Assembly (NCBI GenBank): GCA_945971355.1
Contig: CAMFPD010000013.1
Span: 1 to 20,914, forward strand
Origin: an uncultured Lachnobacterium sp.
GTDB lineage: Bacteria > Bacillota > Clostridia > Lachnospirales > Lachnospiraceae
Reading direction: 5' to 3'
Length of the DNA: 20,914 bases
Shown here: in pieces, positions 6,682 to 14,680 of the stretch
Position numbering within the stretch: the stretch's first letter is position 1
Layout of the letters: each line of letters begins with the position of its first letter
Notes under the pieces: model-generated
What the model was told of the DNA's origin: nothing
What the model saw: only the letters and a program-made list of their open reading frames with translations
The model's database searches: none
Position numbers and translations under genes: made by a program

Positions 6682-8082
6682 ATGGGAGTTAAGATTACAG
6701 AAACCATCCTTCGTGATGCGCATCAATCACTCATTGCCACTCGAATGACAACAGAGCAGATGCTTCCAATTATCGAGAAGATGGATAAGGTTGGATTCAA
6801 TGCTGTAGAGTGTTGGGGAGGCGCTACATTTGACGCTTCACTTAGATTCTTAAAGGAAGATCCATGGGATCGACTTAGAAAATTAAGAGATGGATTTAAA
6901 AATACAAAATTACAGATGCTTTTCCGTGGACAGAATATCCTTGGATATCGTCCATATGCCGATGATGTGGTAGAGTACTTCGTACAGAAATCTATTGCAA
7001 ACGGAATTGATATCATCAGAATTTTTGACTGTCTCAATGATATTAGAAATCTTCAGACAGCAGTTACTGCATGTAACAAAGAAAAAGGACATGCTCAGGT
7101 AGCACTTTCATATACATTGGGAGATGCTTACACACTTGAATACTGGATGGATATGGCAAAACGTGTTGAAGACATGGGAGCAGATTCATTATGTATCAAG
7201 GATATGGCCGGACTTTTGGTTCCAAAGGCTGCAACAGAGCTTGTACAGGCGCTTAAGGATTCTACAAAGCTTCCTATCGAGCTTCATACACACTACACAT
7301 CTGGTGTTGCTTCAATGACATATATGAAGGCTGTTGAAGCTGGTGTTGATATTATTGATACAGCTATGTCTCCATTTGCTCTTGGAACAAGTCAGCCAGC
7401 TACAGAGGTAATGGTAGAAGCATTCAAGGGAACAGAGTTTGATACAGGCTTAGATCAGAATCTTCTTGCAGAGATTGCTGATTACTTCCGTCCAATGAGA
7501 GAGGAAGCTTTGGCAAGTGGACTTCTGAATCCAAAGGTATTAGGTGTTAATATCAATACACTTCGTTACCAGGTTCCAGGAGGAATGCTCTCAAACCTTA
7601 TTTCTCAGCTCAAGGAGCAGGGAAAAGAAGATAAGTATGAAGAAGTACTTGCAGAGGTTCCAAGAGTTCGAAAAGATCTTGGTGAGCCACCACTTGTTAC
7701 ACCTTCATCACAGATTGTAGGAACACAGGCTGTATTTAATGTCCTTATGGGAGAGAGATACAAGGTTGCTACAAAAGAGACTAAGGATATTCTTCTTGGA
7801 AAATATGGTCAGACAGTTAAACCATTCAACCCAGAGGTTGTTGAGAAGGTGTTAGGCGATGATGCTAAGAATGCTATCACATGTCGTCCGGCTGATTTAT
7901 TAGAGCCAGAGCTTGATAAGATTGAGGCTGAGATGAAGCAGTGGAAACAGCAGGATGAGGATGTTCTCTCATATGCATTGTTCCCACAGGTAGCTACAGA
8001 ATTCTTTAAATATAGAGAAGCTCAGCAGACAGGTGTTGATGCAAAGGTTGCAGATACAGAAAATAAAGCATACCCTGTTTAA
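6682..8082 (+). CDS. oadA: Oxaloacetate decarboxylase alpha / transcarboxylase 5S carboxyltransferase
   Basis: A 466-residue TIM-barrel carboxyltransferase. Metal and substrate ligands are visible: Asp12 in LRDAHQS, Lys173 in CIKDMAG (the lysine that is carbamylated in this family), and His202 and His204 in ELHTHYTSG. The C-terminal PYC_OADA-type domain (about 300-460) includes YQVPGGMLSNL and the PPLVTPSSQIVGTQAV signature. It exchanges a carboxyl group between oxaloacetate/pyruvate and biotin. Full-length OadA (about 590 residues) carries its own biotin domain; this one stops before it, so it is organised like transcarboxylase 5S and must use the carrier encoded at 5086. Ribosome binding site AAAGGA precedes ATG 6682. 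A strong terminator follows, making this the last gene of the operon. Confidence 0.93.
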   Translation: MGVKITETILRDAHQSLIATRMTTEQMLPIIEKMDKVGFNAVECWGGATFDASLRFLKEDPWDRLRKLRDGFKNTKLQMLFRGQNILGYRPYADDVVEYFVQKSIANGIDIIRIFDCLNDIRNLQTAVTACNKEKGHAQVALSYTLGDAYTLEYWMDMAKRVEDMGADSLCIKDMAGLLVPKAATELVQALKDSTKLPIELHTHYTSGVASMTYMKAVEAGVDIIDTAMSPFALGTSQPATEVMVEAFKGTEFDTGLDQNLLAEIADYFRPMREEALASGLLNPKVLGVNINTLRYQVPGGMLSNLISQLKEQGKEDKYEEVLAEVPRVRKDLGEPPLVTPSSQIVGTQAVFNVLMGERYKVATKETKDILLGKYGQTVKPFNPEVVEKVLGDDAKNAITCRPADLLEPELDKIEAEMKQWKQQDEDVLSYALFPQVATEFFKYREAQQTGVDAKVADTENKAYPV

Positions 8083-8092
8083 ACAAAAAATT

Positions 8093-8122
8093 ACCGCGGT
8101 GCATAATTGCATCGCGGTTTTT
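8093..8122 (+). terminator. Rho-independent terminator of the decarboxylase operon
   Basis: ACCGCGGTGCA pairs with TGCATCGCGGT (one G-T pair) around a TAAT loop, giving an 11-bp GC-rich stem that ends in TTTTT (8118-8122). Confidence 0.88.
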
Positions 8123-8123
8123 C

Positions 8124-8151
8124 TTGATTTAATAAAAAAATGTGGTAAAAT
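8124..8151 (+). promoter_or_regulatory. Predicted promoter of the YoaK-like gene
   Basis: TTGATT (8124-8129) and TAAAAT (8146-8151) are 16 nt apart. The -35 box starts within a few bases of the preceding terminator, so the gene below appears to be transcribed on its own. Confidence 0.5.
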
Positions 8152-8181
8152 CATCAATTGTGAGGTTAAGGAGGTTAGAGA

Positions 8182-8904
8182 ATGGATACGATTCAGATAA
8201 ACAGTATTTCAACAGAGAGGGTAATGTCAAAATCAATTTCTAAATCTATAGATACATTTTCGGTTCTTCTACATCACAACATGGCTGTAGTTGGTGGTTT
8301 TATGGGGTGTTATGCGATACTCCTCAGAGCCGATTTCTTTGGTAATGCTCAGACTGCTAACCTTGTATTCGTTTTAATCGCAATTTTTGGAGGCAATATA
8401 AAAGAATTCTTAATAAGAGTAATTGCTTCTTTAATTTATGTTGCAAGTGTAATACTATTCACAATTATTAAAAACAAAACAAAATTAAATATAAAGTACA
8501 TTGCTCTAATAATAGATGCAATGGCAGTATGTATTCTTTCGTTTATACCAGAAACTGCTAATCCGATTATTGCCTTATATCCAATATTTTTTGCAATGGC
8601 TTTTCAGTGGAATGCTTTTGCTGGACATTATGGATATGTCAGTTCGACAATTTTTTCTACAAATAATCTAAGGCAGGTTTCATTATCCATTGGAGAATAT
8701 ATCTGTGATAGAGATAAAAAGCATTTACACAAAGCGAAATTCTTTATTGGAAGTCTGATGGGCTTTCATATCGGAGTCGCATTTGCTTATTTATGTGTGC
8801 AAAATTACGGAATTAAATCAATATGGTTTAATTTGATTCCGATATTTATTGGATTTTTATTAGAAATAAGACTTCAAACCTTAAATAGCAATTGTAAAAA
8901 ATAA
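8182..8904 (+). CDS. YoaK/DUF1275 family membrane protein
   Basis: A 240-residue integral membrane protein with about six or seven hydrophobic segments (roughly 34-50, 60-76, 79-97, 107-122, 127-146, 186-206, 211-229). Family signatures of YoaK/DUF1275 are visible: VVGGFMGCYAILLRADFFGNAQTANLV split over residues 36-62, and the mid-protein AFQWNAFAGHYGYVSSTIFSTNNLRQVS block, which matches the family pattern of an aromatic/Gly turn then Thr-Asn-Leu-Arg. The biochemical role of the family is not established. The ribosome binding site AAGGAGGT (8168-8175) is 6 nt before the ATG. The first 25 residues are Ser/Thr-rich and probably cytoplasmic. It is flanked by its own promoter and a downstream hairpin, so it is probably monocistronic. 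Confidence 0.78.
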   Translation: MDTIQINSISTERVMSKSISKSIDTFSVLLHHNMAVVGGFMGCYAILLRADFFGNAQTANLVFVLIAIFGGNIKEFLIRVIASLIYVASVILFTIIKNKTKLNIKYIALIIDAMAVCILSFIPETANPIIALYPIFFAMAFQWNAFAGHYGYVSSTIFSTNNLRQVSLSIGEYICDRDKKHLHKAKFFIGSLMGFHIGVAFAYLCVQNYGIKSIWFNLIPIFIGFLLEIRLQTLNSNCKK

Positions 8905-8919
8905 TTAATTTGATATAAT
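8892..8919 (+). promoter_or_regulatory. Predicted promoter of the RpiR-type regulator gene
   Basis: An extended -10 element TGATATAAT (TATAAT at 8914-8919) with TTGTAA (8892-8897) 16 nt upstream. The -35 box overlaps the end of the YoaK-like gene. A transcript starting near 8926 would run at once into the hairpin at 8934-8955, which could act as leader structure. Confidence 0.5.
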
Positions 8920-8933
8920 GATTTTGGTACAAA

Positions 8934-8960
8934 AAAGAGTCCATGGTGGCTCTTTATTTG
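8934..8960 (+). terminator. Hairpin after the YoaK-like gene, probable weak terminator
   Basis: AAAGAGTC (8934-8941) pairs with GGCTCTTT (8948-8955) around CATGGT, followed by a short ATTTG. The T-tract is poor. It lies downstream of a TATAAT box, so it could also be the 5' leader of the next gene rather than a terminator. Confidence 0.45.
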
Positions 8961-9002
8961 CTATATAGGCACACATTATTATATTAATTTGGAGATAAAG
9001 TA

Positions 9003-9920
9003 ATGGCAAATACCAATGAATTGCTAAATAGAATAAATAACAAATACAGTTCCATGAGTAAAGGACAGAAATTATTGGCCACATATATCACTGATAATTA
9101 TGACAAAGCTGTTTTTCTTACAGCGGCCAAAATGGGAGAAACTGTTGGGGTAAGTGAATCAACTGTAGTAAGGTTTGCAACTTCTCTTGGCTATAAAGGG
9201 TACCCGGAATTTCAGAATGCACTGGAGGAACTGGTCAGAAACAAATTAAACAGTGTACAGCGAATGGAAGTAACATACGGTCGTATTTCCCAGTCAGAAA
9301 TATTACAGACAGTCCTTCAGTCAGATGCTGATAAAATTAAGACAACATTGGAGAAAATTGACCACAGTGCATTTGAGGTGGCTGTAAAGACAATAGTCGA
9401 GGCAAAAAACATATATATTGTCGGAATTAGAAGCTGTGCGCCTTTAGCAAACTTTCTGGCATTTTACCTAAATCTTATGTTTGATAATGTACATCTTCTA
9501 ACAACAAATAGTTCTAGTGAATTGTTTGAACAGATGGTTAGGATTGATAAAAGCGATGTTATAATCGGAATAAGCTTTCCTAGATATTCAATGCGTACTT
9601 TAAAGGCCTTGGAATTTGCCAACAATAGGAATGCCAAGGTTATCACTATTACAGACAGCATTCACTCGCCCATGAATCTTTATTCATCATGTAATCTAAT
9701 TGCTGATAGTGATATGGCATCAATTGTAGATTCACTGGTAGCACCATTGTCTGTTATAAATGCTTTGATTGTAGCACTTTGTATGAAAAAACAGAAACAG
9801 GTTGCCAAAACATTGACTGAGCTTGAGAACATATGGGAAGAATATCAGGTATATGAAAATGACGAGATAAACTATATAGATGACTCAATCAAGGTTCATT
9901 ATGCAAAATTAGAGGATTAA
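9003..9920 (+). CDS. RpiR-family transcriptional regulator (HTH plus SIS domain)
   Basis: A 305-residue MurR/RpiR-type regulator. The N-terminal HTH_6 domain (residues 1-80) includes the recognition region VGVSESTVVRFATSLGYKGY. A linker follows to about residue 110. The C-terminal SIS sugar-phosphate-binding domain (about 115-260) shows NIYIVGIRSCAPLANFLAF and SDVIIGISFPRYS. Such proteins usually repress or activate sugar or amino-sugar catabolic genes in response to a phosphorylated sugar, but no sugar gene is adjacent, so the regulon is unknown. GGAG (8991-8994) precedes ATG by 8 nt. The stop is 3 nt before the next ATG, so it is co-transcribed with the flavoprotein gene and likely the cmk cluster. 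Confidence 0.92.
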   Translation: MANTNELLNRINNKYSSMSKGQKLLATYITDNYDKAVFLTAAKMGETVGVSESTVVRFATSLGYKGYPEFQNALEELVRNKLNSVQRMEVTYGRISQSEILQTVLQSDADKIKTTLEKIDHSAFEVAVKTIVEAKNIYIVGIRSCAPLANFLAFYLNLMFDNVHLLTTNSSSELFEQMVRIDKSDVIIGISFPRYSMRTLKALEFANNRNAKVITITDSIHSPMNLYSSCNLIADSDMASIVDSLVAPLSVINALIVALCMKKQKQVAKTLTELENIWEEYQVYENDEINYIDDSIKVHYAKLED

Positions 9921-9923
9921 TAC

Positions 9924-11150
9924 ATGAGTAAAGTAATAGTAGTTGGTGGCGGTGCCGCTGGAATGATGGCATGTCATGCCGCTTCGCTCTGTGGTCATCA
10001 GGTTACTCTATTGGAGAAAAATGAGAAACTTGGCAAGAAAATATATATTACTGGAAAAGGGCGCTGTAATCTGACTAATGCAAGCGATATGGAAGTTATT
10101 TTTGCAAATGTCATGAGTAATAAAAAATTTTTGTACAGTGCATTTTATACCTTTGACAATAATCAGGTTATTGATTTGTTTGAGACAAACGGAATGGCAA
10201 CAAAAACAGAACGTGGTAACAGGGTTTTTCCAGTATCGGATCATTCCTCAGATGTAATTGCGACAATGGCAAGGATTCTGAAAAATGATGGTGTAGAGGT
10301 AAAGCTTAATACAACAGTAGACAGGTTAATAATAAAAGACAATAAGGCTTGTGGTGTTGTTGTAAACAAAAAAGAAATATATGCTGACAATGTAATTGTA
10401 TGTACAGGGGGGCTGTCATATCCCTCAACAGGTTCAACCGGAGATGGCTACAGATTTGCTGAAACCGCAGGACACACTGTGGTTGAATGTACACCAGCTC
10501 TTGTACCTTTTAACATCAGGGAAGAGTGGGTGAAAGTGCTTCAGGGATTGTCGCTGAAGAACACAGCCATTACAATTTATGATAAGGACAAAAAGCTGTA
10601 CAGTGATTTTGGCGAAATGCTTTTCACTCATTTTGGAGTGAGTGGTCCAATGATTTTATCAGCCAGTGGAAATATAAAAGCAGATAAATTCAAAAATCCA
10701 TTAAAGCTTATAATTGATTTAAAACCAGCAATGTCTGAGGAACAACTTGATAAGAGAATTCTTAGAGATTTTGATGAGAATAAGAATAAACAGTTTAGAA
10801 ATTCTATTAATAAGCTGTTACCTTCAAAGCTTGTTCCAATTATTATAGAATTGTCGGGAATTGACACTGATAAAAAGGTTAATGAGATATCAAAGGAAGA
10901 GCGTCTTGGCTTTGTTCATCTCTTAAAAAATCTTACCATGACAATAAATGGACTTAGAGGTTGGAACGAGGCAATCATAACAAAGGGTGGGATATGTGTA
11001 AAAAACATAAATCCATCTACAATGGAATCAAAGCTTGTCAGTAATCTGTTTTTTGCAGGAGAGGTGTTAGACCTGGATGCAATGACAGGTGGATATAATT
11101 TACAAATAGCATGGTCAACCGGGTATTTGGCTGGTTTGAACTGTGTATAG
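9924..11150 (+). CDS. BaiN/HI0933-family FAD-dependent oxidoreductase
   Basis: A 408-residue flavoprotein of the HI0933/YhiN/BaiN family, of usual length. It starts with a Rossmann dinucleotide motif VVGGGAAGMMA (residues 6-16), followed by GKGRCNLTN (44-52), a family hallmark. The mid-protein has FGVSGPMIL, and the C-terminus shows TKGGICVKNI and FFAGEVLDLDAMTGGYNLQIA, which closes the FAD site. BaiN was named for a proposed role in bile acid 7-dehydroxylation, but most members sit in a conserved clostridial cluster with cmk, as here, and their true substrate is unsettled. I therefore give no symbol. The gene follows the RpiR gene after 3 nt (ribosome binding site GAGGA) and runs straight into cmk, 8 nt away. 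Confidence 0.9.
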   Translation: MSKVIVVGGGAAGMMACHAASLCGHQVTLLEKNEKLGKKIYITGKGRCNLTNASDMEVIFANVMSNKKFLYSAFYTFDNNQVIDLFETNGMATKTERGNRVFPVSDHSSDVIATMARILKNDGVEVKLNTTVDRLIIKDNKACGVVVNKKEIYADNVIVCTGGLSYPSTGSTGDGYRFAETAGHTVVECTPALVPFNIREEWVKVLQGLSLKNTAITIYDKDKKLYSDFGEMLFTHFGVSGPMILSASGNIKADKFKNPLKLIIDLKPAMSEEQLDKRILRDFDENKNKQFRNSINKLLPSKLVPIIIELSGIDTDKKVNEISKEERLGFVHLLKNLTMTINGLRGWNEAIITKGGICVKNINPSTMESKLVSNLFFAGEVLDLDAMTGGYNLQIAWSTGYLAGLNCV

Positions 11151-11158
11151 GAGGAAAT

Positions 11159-11821
11159 ATGATATATAATATTGCAATTGATGGACCAGCAGGAGCTGGA
11201 AAAAGTACTATAGCCAAAAAATTAGCTGCAGATTTAGGATATGTATATGTGGATACAGGAGCAATGTATCGCGCTATGGCATACTATTTTTTACAGAACA
11301 ACATCTCAGCTGATGATGAGGCAGCAATTTCTGCCGCCTGTCCAAATGTCAATGTTACAATTGAGTACAAGGATGGTGTTCAGCAGGTTATCCTTAACGG
11401 TGAAAATGTAAATGGAGTTATCCGAAACGAGGAAGTTGGAAATATGGCATCTGCCACAAGCGTTTACCCAGCTGTTAGAACAAAGCTTGTGGAGCTTCAG
11501 AGAGAGCTTGCAGCAAAGCAGAATGTCATTATGGATGGCAGAGACATCGGAACAGTTGTGCTGCCTGATGCAAATGTAAAAATCTATCTCACTGCAAGCT
11601 CAAAGGTTAGAGCACAGAGACGATATGATGAACTTACAGCAAAAGGAGAAAAATGTGATTTTGATGCTATCGAGAAAGATATTATCGATAGGGATTACAG
11701 GGATATGCATCGTGAAACTTCACCTCTTAAGCAGGCTGAAGATGCCGTACTGCTGGATTCGTCAGACCTTGATATCGATGGTGTTGTAGCAAGAATGAAA
11801 GAGATTATCAAAGAGGCTTAA
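11159..11821 (+). CDS. cmk: Cytidylate kinase
   Basis: Start set at ATG 11159, just after AGGAGG (11149-11154); an upstream in-frame ATG at 11111 lies inside the flavoprotein gene and would add an unrelated N-terminus. The 220-residue protein has the P-loop GPAGAGKST (residues 9-17), DTGAMYRA (32-39), the family's DGRDIGTVVLPDA segment, and the lid region with RAQRRYDEL. It phosphorylates CMP and dCMP with ATP in the cytosol. Length and motifs are standard. The neighbours ispH and the S1-protein gene form the well-known clostridial cmk-ispH-S1 cluster; 2 nt separate cmk from ispH, so translation is probably coupled. Confidence 0.97.
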   Translation: MIYNIAIDGPAGAGKSTIAKKLAADLGYVYVDTGAMYRAMAYYFLQNNISADDEAAISAACPNVNVTIEYKDGVQQVILNGENVNGVIRNEEVGNMASATSVYPAVRTKLVELQRELAAKQNVIMDGRDIGTVVLPDANVKIYLTASSKVRAQRRYDELTAKGEKCDFDAIEKDIIDRDYRDMHRETSPLKQAEDAVLLDSSDLDIDGVVARMKEIIKEA

Positions 11822-11823
11822 AT

Positions 11824-12678
11824 ATGAATGTAACAGTTGCTAAAAGTGCCGGATTTTGTTTCGGCGTAAAAAGAGCTGTAAATATGGTGTATGAGCAGAT
11901 AGAGAAGGAAAAACTGCCTATTTATACTTACGGTCCAATTATTCATAATGACGAAGTTGTAAAGGATATGGAAGAAAAAGGCGTCGTTGTAATTAAGTCA
12001 TTGGACGAAATTAGTAATCTTCCAAAGGGGATTGTGATTATTCGTTCCCATGGAATTAGTCGAATAGAACATGAGACAATAGAACAGGCCGGATTTAAAA
12101 TTATGGATGCAACCTGTCCATTTGTACTTAAAATACATCGACTTGTAGAAAAGCATAGCGGTGAAGGCAGACATATTATTATTATCGGAAATCCTGATCA
12201 TCCGGAAGTGAAGGGAATAAGGGGTTGGGTGATTGGAGAAGGTGTTTCAATCATAAATAATGTGTCAGATGCTGAAGATTTTTGTCTGAAAACGGATAAA
12301 AAAATCTGTATAGTTAGTCAAACGACATTTAACTACAATAAATTTCAAGAATTAGTTGAAATTATATGCAAAAAAGGTTATGATATATTTGTTTTAAATA
12401 CTATCTGTAATGCAACTGAAGAACGTCAGACAGAGGCAAGAGAGATTTCTAAAAAGTCCGATGCCATGATTGTCATTGGCGACAAGAACAGTTCAAATAC
12501 GCAGAAGTTATTTGAAATATGCAAAAAAGAATGTGAAAATACTTACTATATACAAACGAGTAAAGGTATGGATTACAATAAGTTGAGATCCATCAATAAC
12601 GTAGGTATTACCGCAGGGGCTTCAACCCCAAACAATATTATTGAGGAGGTTTCAAAGAATGTCAGAAATGAGCTTTGA
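11824..12678 (+). CDS. ispH: 4-hydroxy-3-methylbut-2-enyl diphosphate reductase (IspH/LytB)
   Basis: A 284-residue IspH, last enzyme of the MEP isoprenoid pathway, reducing HMBPP to IPP and DMAPP with a [4Fe-4S] cluster. The three cluster cysteines are present: Cys12 (AGFCFGVKRAV), Cys98 (DATCPFV) and Cys195 (NTICNATEERQ). Substrate-binding residues are also seen: His41 (IIHND), His76 (RSHG), His126 with Glu128 (GNPDHPEVKG) and Thr168 (SQTTF). In many clostridia IspH is fused to the S1-domain protein; here the C-terminus (GASTPNNIIEEV) overlaps the S1 gene by 20 nt in another frame. The S1 gene's Shine-Dalgarno lies inside ispH, so the two are translationally linked. Reducing power would come from ferredoxin or flavodoxin. 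Confidence 0.97.
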   Translation: MNVTVAKSAGFCFGVKRAVNMVYEQIEKEKLPIYTYGPIIHNDEVVKDMEEKGVVVIKSLDEISNLPKGIVIIRSHGISRIEHETIEQAGFKIMDATCPFVLKIHRLVEKHSGEGRHIIIIGNPDHPEVKGIRGWVIGEGVSIINNVSDAEDFCLKTDKKICIVSQTTFNYNKFQELVEIICKKGYDIFVLNTICNATEERQTEAREISKKSDAMIVIGDKNSSNTQKLFEICKKECENTYYIQTSKGMDYNKLRSINNVGITAGASTPNNIIEEVSKNVRNEL

Positions 12679-13756
12679 ACAAATGCTTGACGCGTATGAA
12701 AAAACAATAAGAAATGGAGAAGTGGTTGAAGGTACCGTTATTGATGTTAAGCCTGACGAGATTATCTTGAATATCGGATACAAGTCTGATGGAATTATTT
12801 CACGTAACGAATACACTAATGAACCAAACGTTGATCTTACAACAGTTGTAAAAGTTGGCGATACAATGGAAGCAAAAGTTGTTAAAGTAAATGATGGTGA
12901 GGGACAGGTACTTCTTTCTTACAAGCGTCTTGCTGCAGAAAAGGGAAGCAAGAGATTAGAGGAAGCTTTTGAAAACAAAGAAGTGTTAACTGCAAAGGTT
13001 ACACAGGTATTAGCTGGTGGTGTTTGTGTCAATGTTGACGAGACAAGAGTATTTATTCCAGCAAGCCTTGTTTCAGATTCTTTTGAGAAGGATTTAAACA
13101 AATTCAAAGATCAGGAAATCGAGTTTGTTATTACTGAGTTTGATCCTAAGAAGAGAAGAATTATTGGAAACAGAAAGACATTATTAGTATCTCAGAAGGC
13201 AGAGCAGCAGAAAGAAATTTTAGGAAAGATTGCAGAAGGTGATGTTGTTGAAGGAACAATCAAGAACGTTACAGATTTCGGTGCTTTCGTAGACCTTGGT
13301 GGTGTAGATGGATTACTTCATATCTCTGAGATGTCTTGGGGAAGAGTTGAGAATCCTAAGAAAGTATTTACTGTTGGTCAGACAGTTAGAGTATTCATCA
13401 AGAGCATCAATGAGACAAAGATTGCACTCAGCATGAAGTTTGATGATGAGAATCCATGGAATGGTGCAACAGATAAGTTTGCTGTTGGAAATGTCGTTAA
13501 AGGTAAAGTTGCTCGTATGACAGATTTTGGTGCATTTATTGAGCTTGCTCCAGGAGTTGATGCTTTACTTCACGTTTCACAGATTTCTAAGGATCATGTT
13601 GAAAAACCAGCTGATGCATTAAAAATCGGTCAGGAAGTTGAAGCTAAGATTGTTGACTTCAATGAGGAAGAGAAGAAGATTAGCTTAAGTGTTAAGGCTT
13701 TACTTGCTCCAGAAGAAGAGGAAACAACTGAAGAAGTTGCTTCAGAAGAAGAGTAA
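12659..13756 (+). CDS. S1 RNA-binding protein (30S ribosomal protein S1-like, four S1 domains)
   Basis: Start set at ATG 12659, 8 nt after GAGGAGGT (12643-12650); an earlier TTG at 12641 coincides with the Shine-Dalgarno itself. The 365-residue product has four S1 OB-fold domains at about 20-90, 105-175, 192-262 and 276-346. The last two are the most canonical, with TDFGAFVDLGGVDGLLHIS and TDFGAFIELAPGVDALLHVS. An acidic tail (PEEEETTEEVASEEE) ends it. Proteobacterial S1 has six domains; the four-domain form is typical of Firmicutes, where its role as a true ribosomal protein or a looser RNA-binding factor is debated. It is the last gene of the cmk cluster and is closed by a strong terminator. 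Confidence 0.93.
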   Translation: MSEMSFEQMLDAYEKTIRNGEVVEGTVIDVKPDEIILNIGYKSDGIISRNEYTNEPNVDLTTVVKVGDTMEAKVVKVNDGEGQVLLSYKRLAAEKGSKRLEEAFENKEVLTAKVTQVLAGGVCVNVDETRVFIPASLVSDSFEKDLNKFKDQEIEFVITEFDPKKRRIIGNRKTLLVSQKAEQQKEILGKIAEGDVVEGTIKNVTDFGAFVDLGGVDGLLHISEMSWGRVENPKKVFTVGQTVRVFIKSINETKIALSMKFDDENPWNGATDKFAVGNVVKGKVARMTDFGAFIELAPGVDALLHVSQISKDHVEKPADALKIGQEVEAKIVDFNEEEKKISLSVKALLAPEEEETTEEVASEEE

Positions 13757-13761
13757 AATTC

Positions 13762-13796
13762 TGGAAGCTGTCTAAAAGGACAGCTTCCAATTTTTT
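13762..13796 (+). terminator. Rho-independent terminator after the S1 gene
   Basis: Perfect 10-bp stem GGAAGCTGTC (13763-13772) and GACAGCTTCC (13779-13788) with a TAAAAG loop, extended by a T-A pair and followed by TTTTTT (13791-13796). It is one of the strongest terminators in the window. Confidence 0.93.
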
Positions 13797-13845
13797 CATC
13801 TGAGAGAATAGGACTAATTTACCAAGTGGTTTTCGGAGGGGATTT

Positions 13846-14622
13846 ATGTTTGATAAATACGAGGAATTTAAAGTTGATGTTTTAAGACTTACAAAAATTG
13901 ATTTGAATTTTTATAAAGAGAAACAGATGAGAAGACGAATTGACACTCTGGCTACAAAAAATGGTGCTAAGTCTTATGCTGAATTTGTTCAAATGATTAA
14001 AACTGACAAAGAAAAATTTGAGCAATTTGTGAATTTCCTGACAATTAATGTGTCAGAGTTTTATAGAAATCCAGATCAGTGGAAGCTTATGGATGAGCAG
14101 GTTATTCCAAAAATAATAAAAGAGCAGAAAAGACCAATAAAAATATGGAGTGCAGCTTGTTCTACTGGCGATGAGCCATACTCTTTAGCGATGGCATTTT
14201 CTAAGCATATACCTCTTTCTGATATTAAAATTATGGCAACTGATATTGACAAGCAGGTAATTGAGCATGCAAAGGTTGGGTTGTATGCAGAGAAGAGTAT
14301 TGCTGCTGTTCCTGATGATTTAAAGAAAAAGTACTTTACAAAAATCGGTAACTCATATCAGATTTCAGATAATATCAAAAAATGTGTAACCTTTAAGGAA
14401 CATAACTTATTAAAGGATACATATCCAAAGGATTATGATTTGATTTTGTGCAGAAATGTTGTTATCTACTTCACTGATGAAGCGAAAAATATGATTTATA
14501 AGAATTTCTTTGATTCGCTTAAAACACACGGAGTATTGTTCATTGGAAGCACAGAGCAGATAAGTAACTATAAAGATATAGGATTTAATCGTATGAGTAG
14601 CTTCTACTTCGAGAAGCCTTGA
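13846..14622 (+). CDS. cheR: Chemotaxis protein methyltransferase CheR
   Basis: A 258-residue CheR, which methylates glutamates of chemoreceptors using S-adenosylmethionine. The N-terminal all-helical CheR_N domain (about 1-65) includes KEKQMRRRIDTL. TINVSEFYRN (66-75) is the conserved segment before the catalytic domain. The SAM-binding motif is WSAACSTGDEPYS (101-113), with the acidic ATDID (131-135) next. CRNVVIYF (202-209) is the family's NV-hydrophobic-YF signature. No TPR or receptor-binding pentapeptide extension is present. It is not in a che operon; a terminator lies on each side, so it appears to be transcribed alone. GGAGGG (13835-13840) precedes ATG by 5 nt. It implies that the organism has chemoreceptors elsewhere. 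Confidence 0.95.
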   Translation: MFDKYEEFKVDVLRLTKIDLNFYKEKQMRRRIDTLATKNGAKSYAEFVQMIKTDKEKFEQFVNFLTINVSEFYRNPDQWKLMDEQVIPKIIKEQKRPIKIWSAACSTGDEPYSLAMAFSKHIPLSDIKIMATDIDKQVIEHAKVGLYAEKSIAAVPDDLKKKYFTKIGNSYQISDNIKKCVTFKEHNLLKDTYPKDYDLILCRNVVIYFTDEAKNMIYKNFFDSLKTHGVLFIGSTEQISNYKDIGFNRMSSFYFEKP

Positions 14623-14633
14623 TTTGCTTTTAT

Positions 14634-14661
14634 AGGCAGTCCTTATGGGCTGCCTTTGTTT
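14634..14661 (+). terminator. Rho-independent terminator after cheR
   Basis: AGGCAGTCC (14634-14642) pairs with GGGCTGCCT (14647-14655) including one T-G pair around TTAT, followed by TTGTTTT. Confidence 0.85.
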
Positions 14662-14680
14662 TATGCCAGAGCATATAATT

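Noticed and set aside
11111..11158. Longer cmk starting at ATG 11111
   Set aside because: It overlaps the end of the flavoprotein gene and adds a non-homologous leader; AGGAGG points to ATG 11159.
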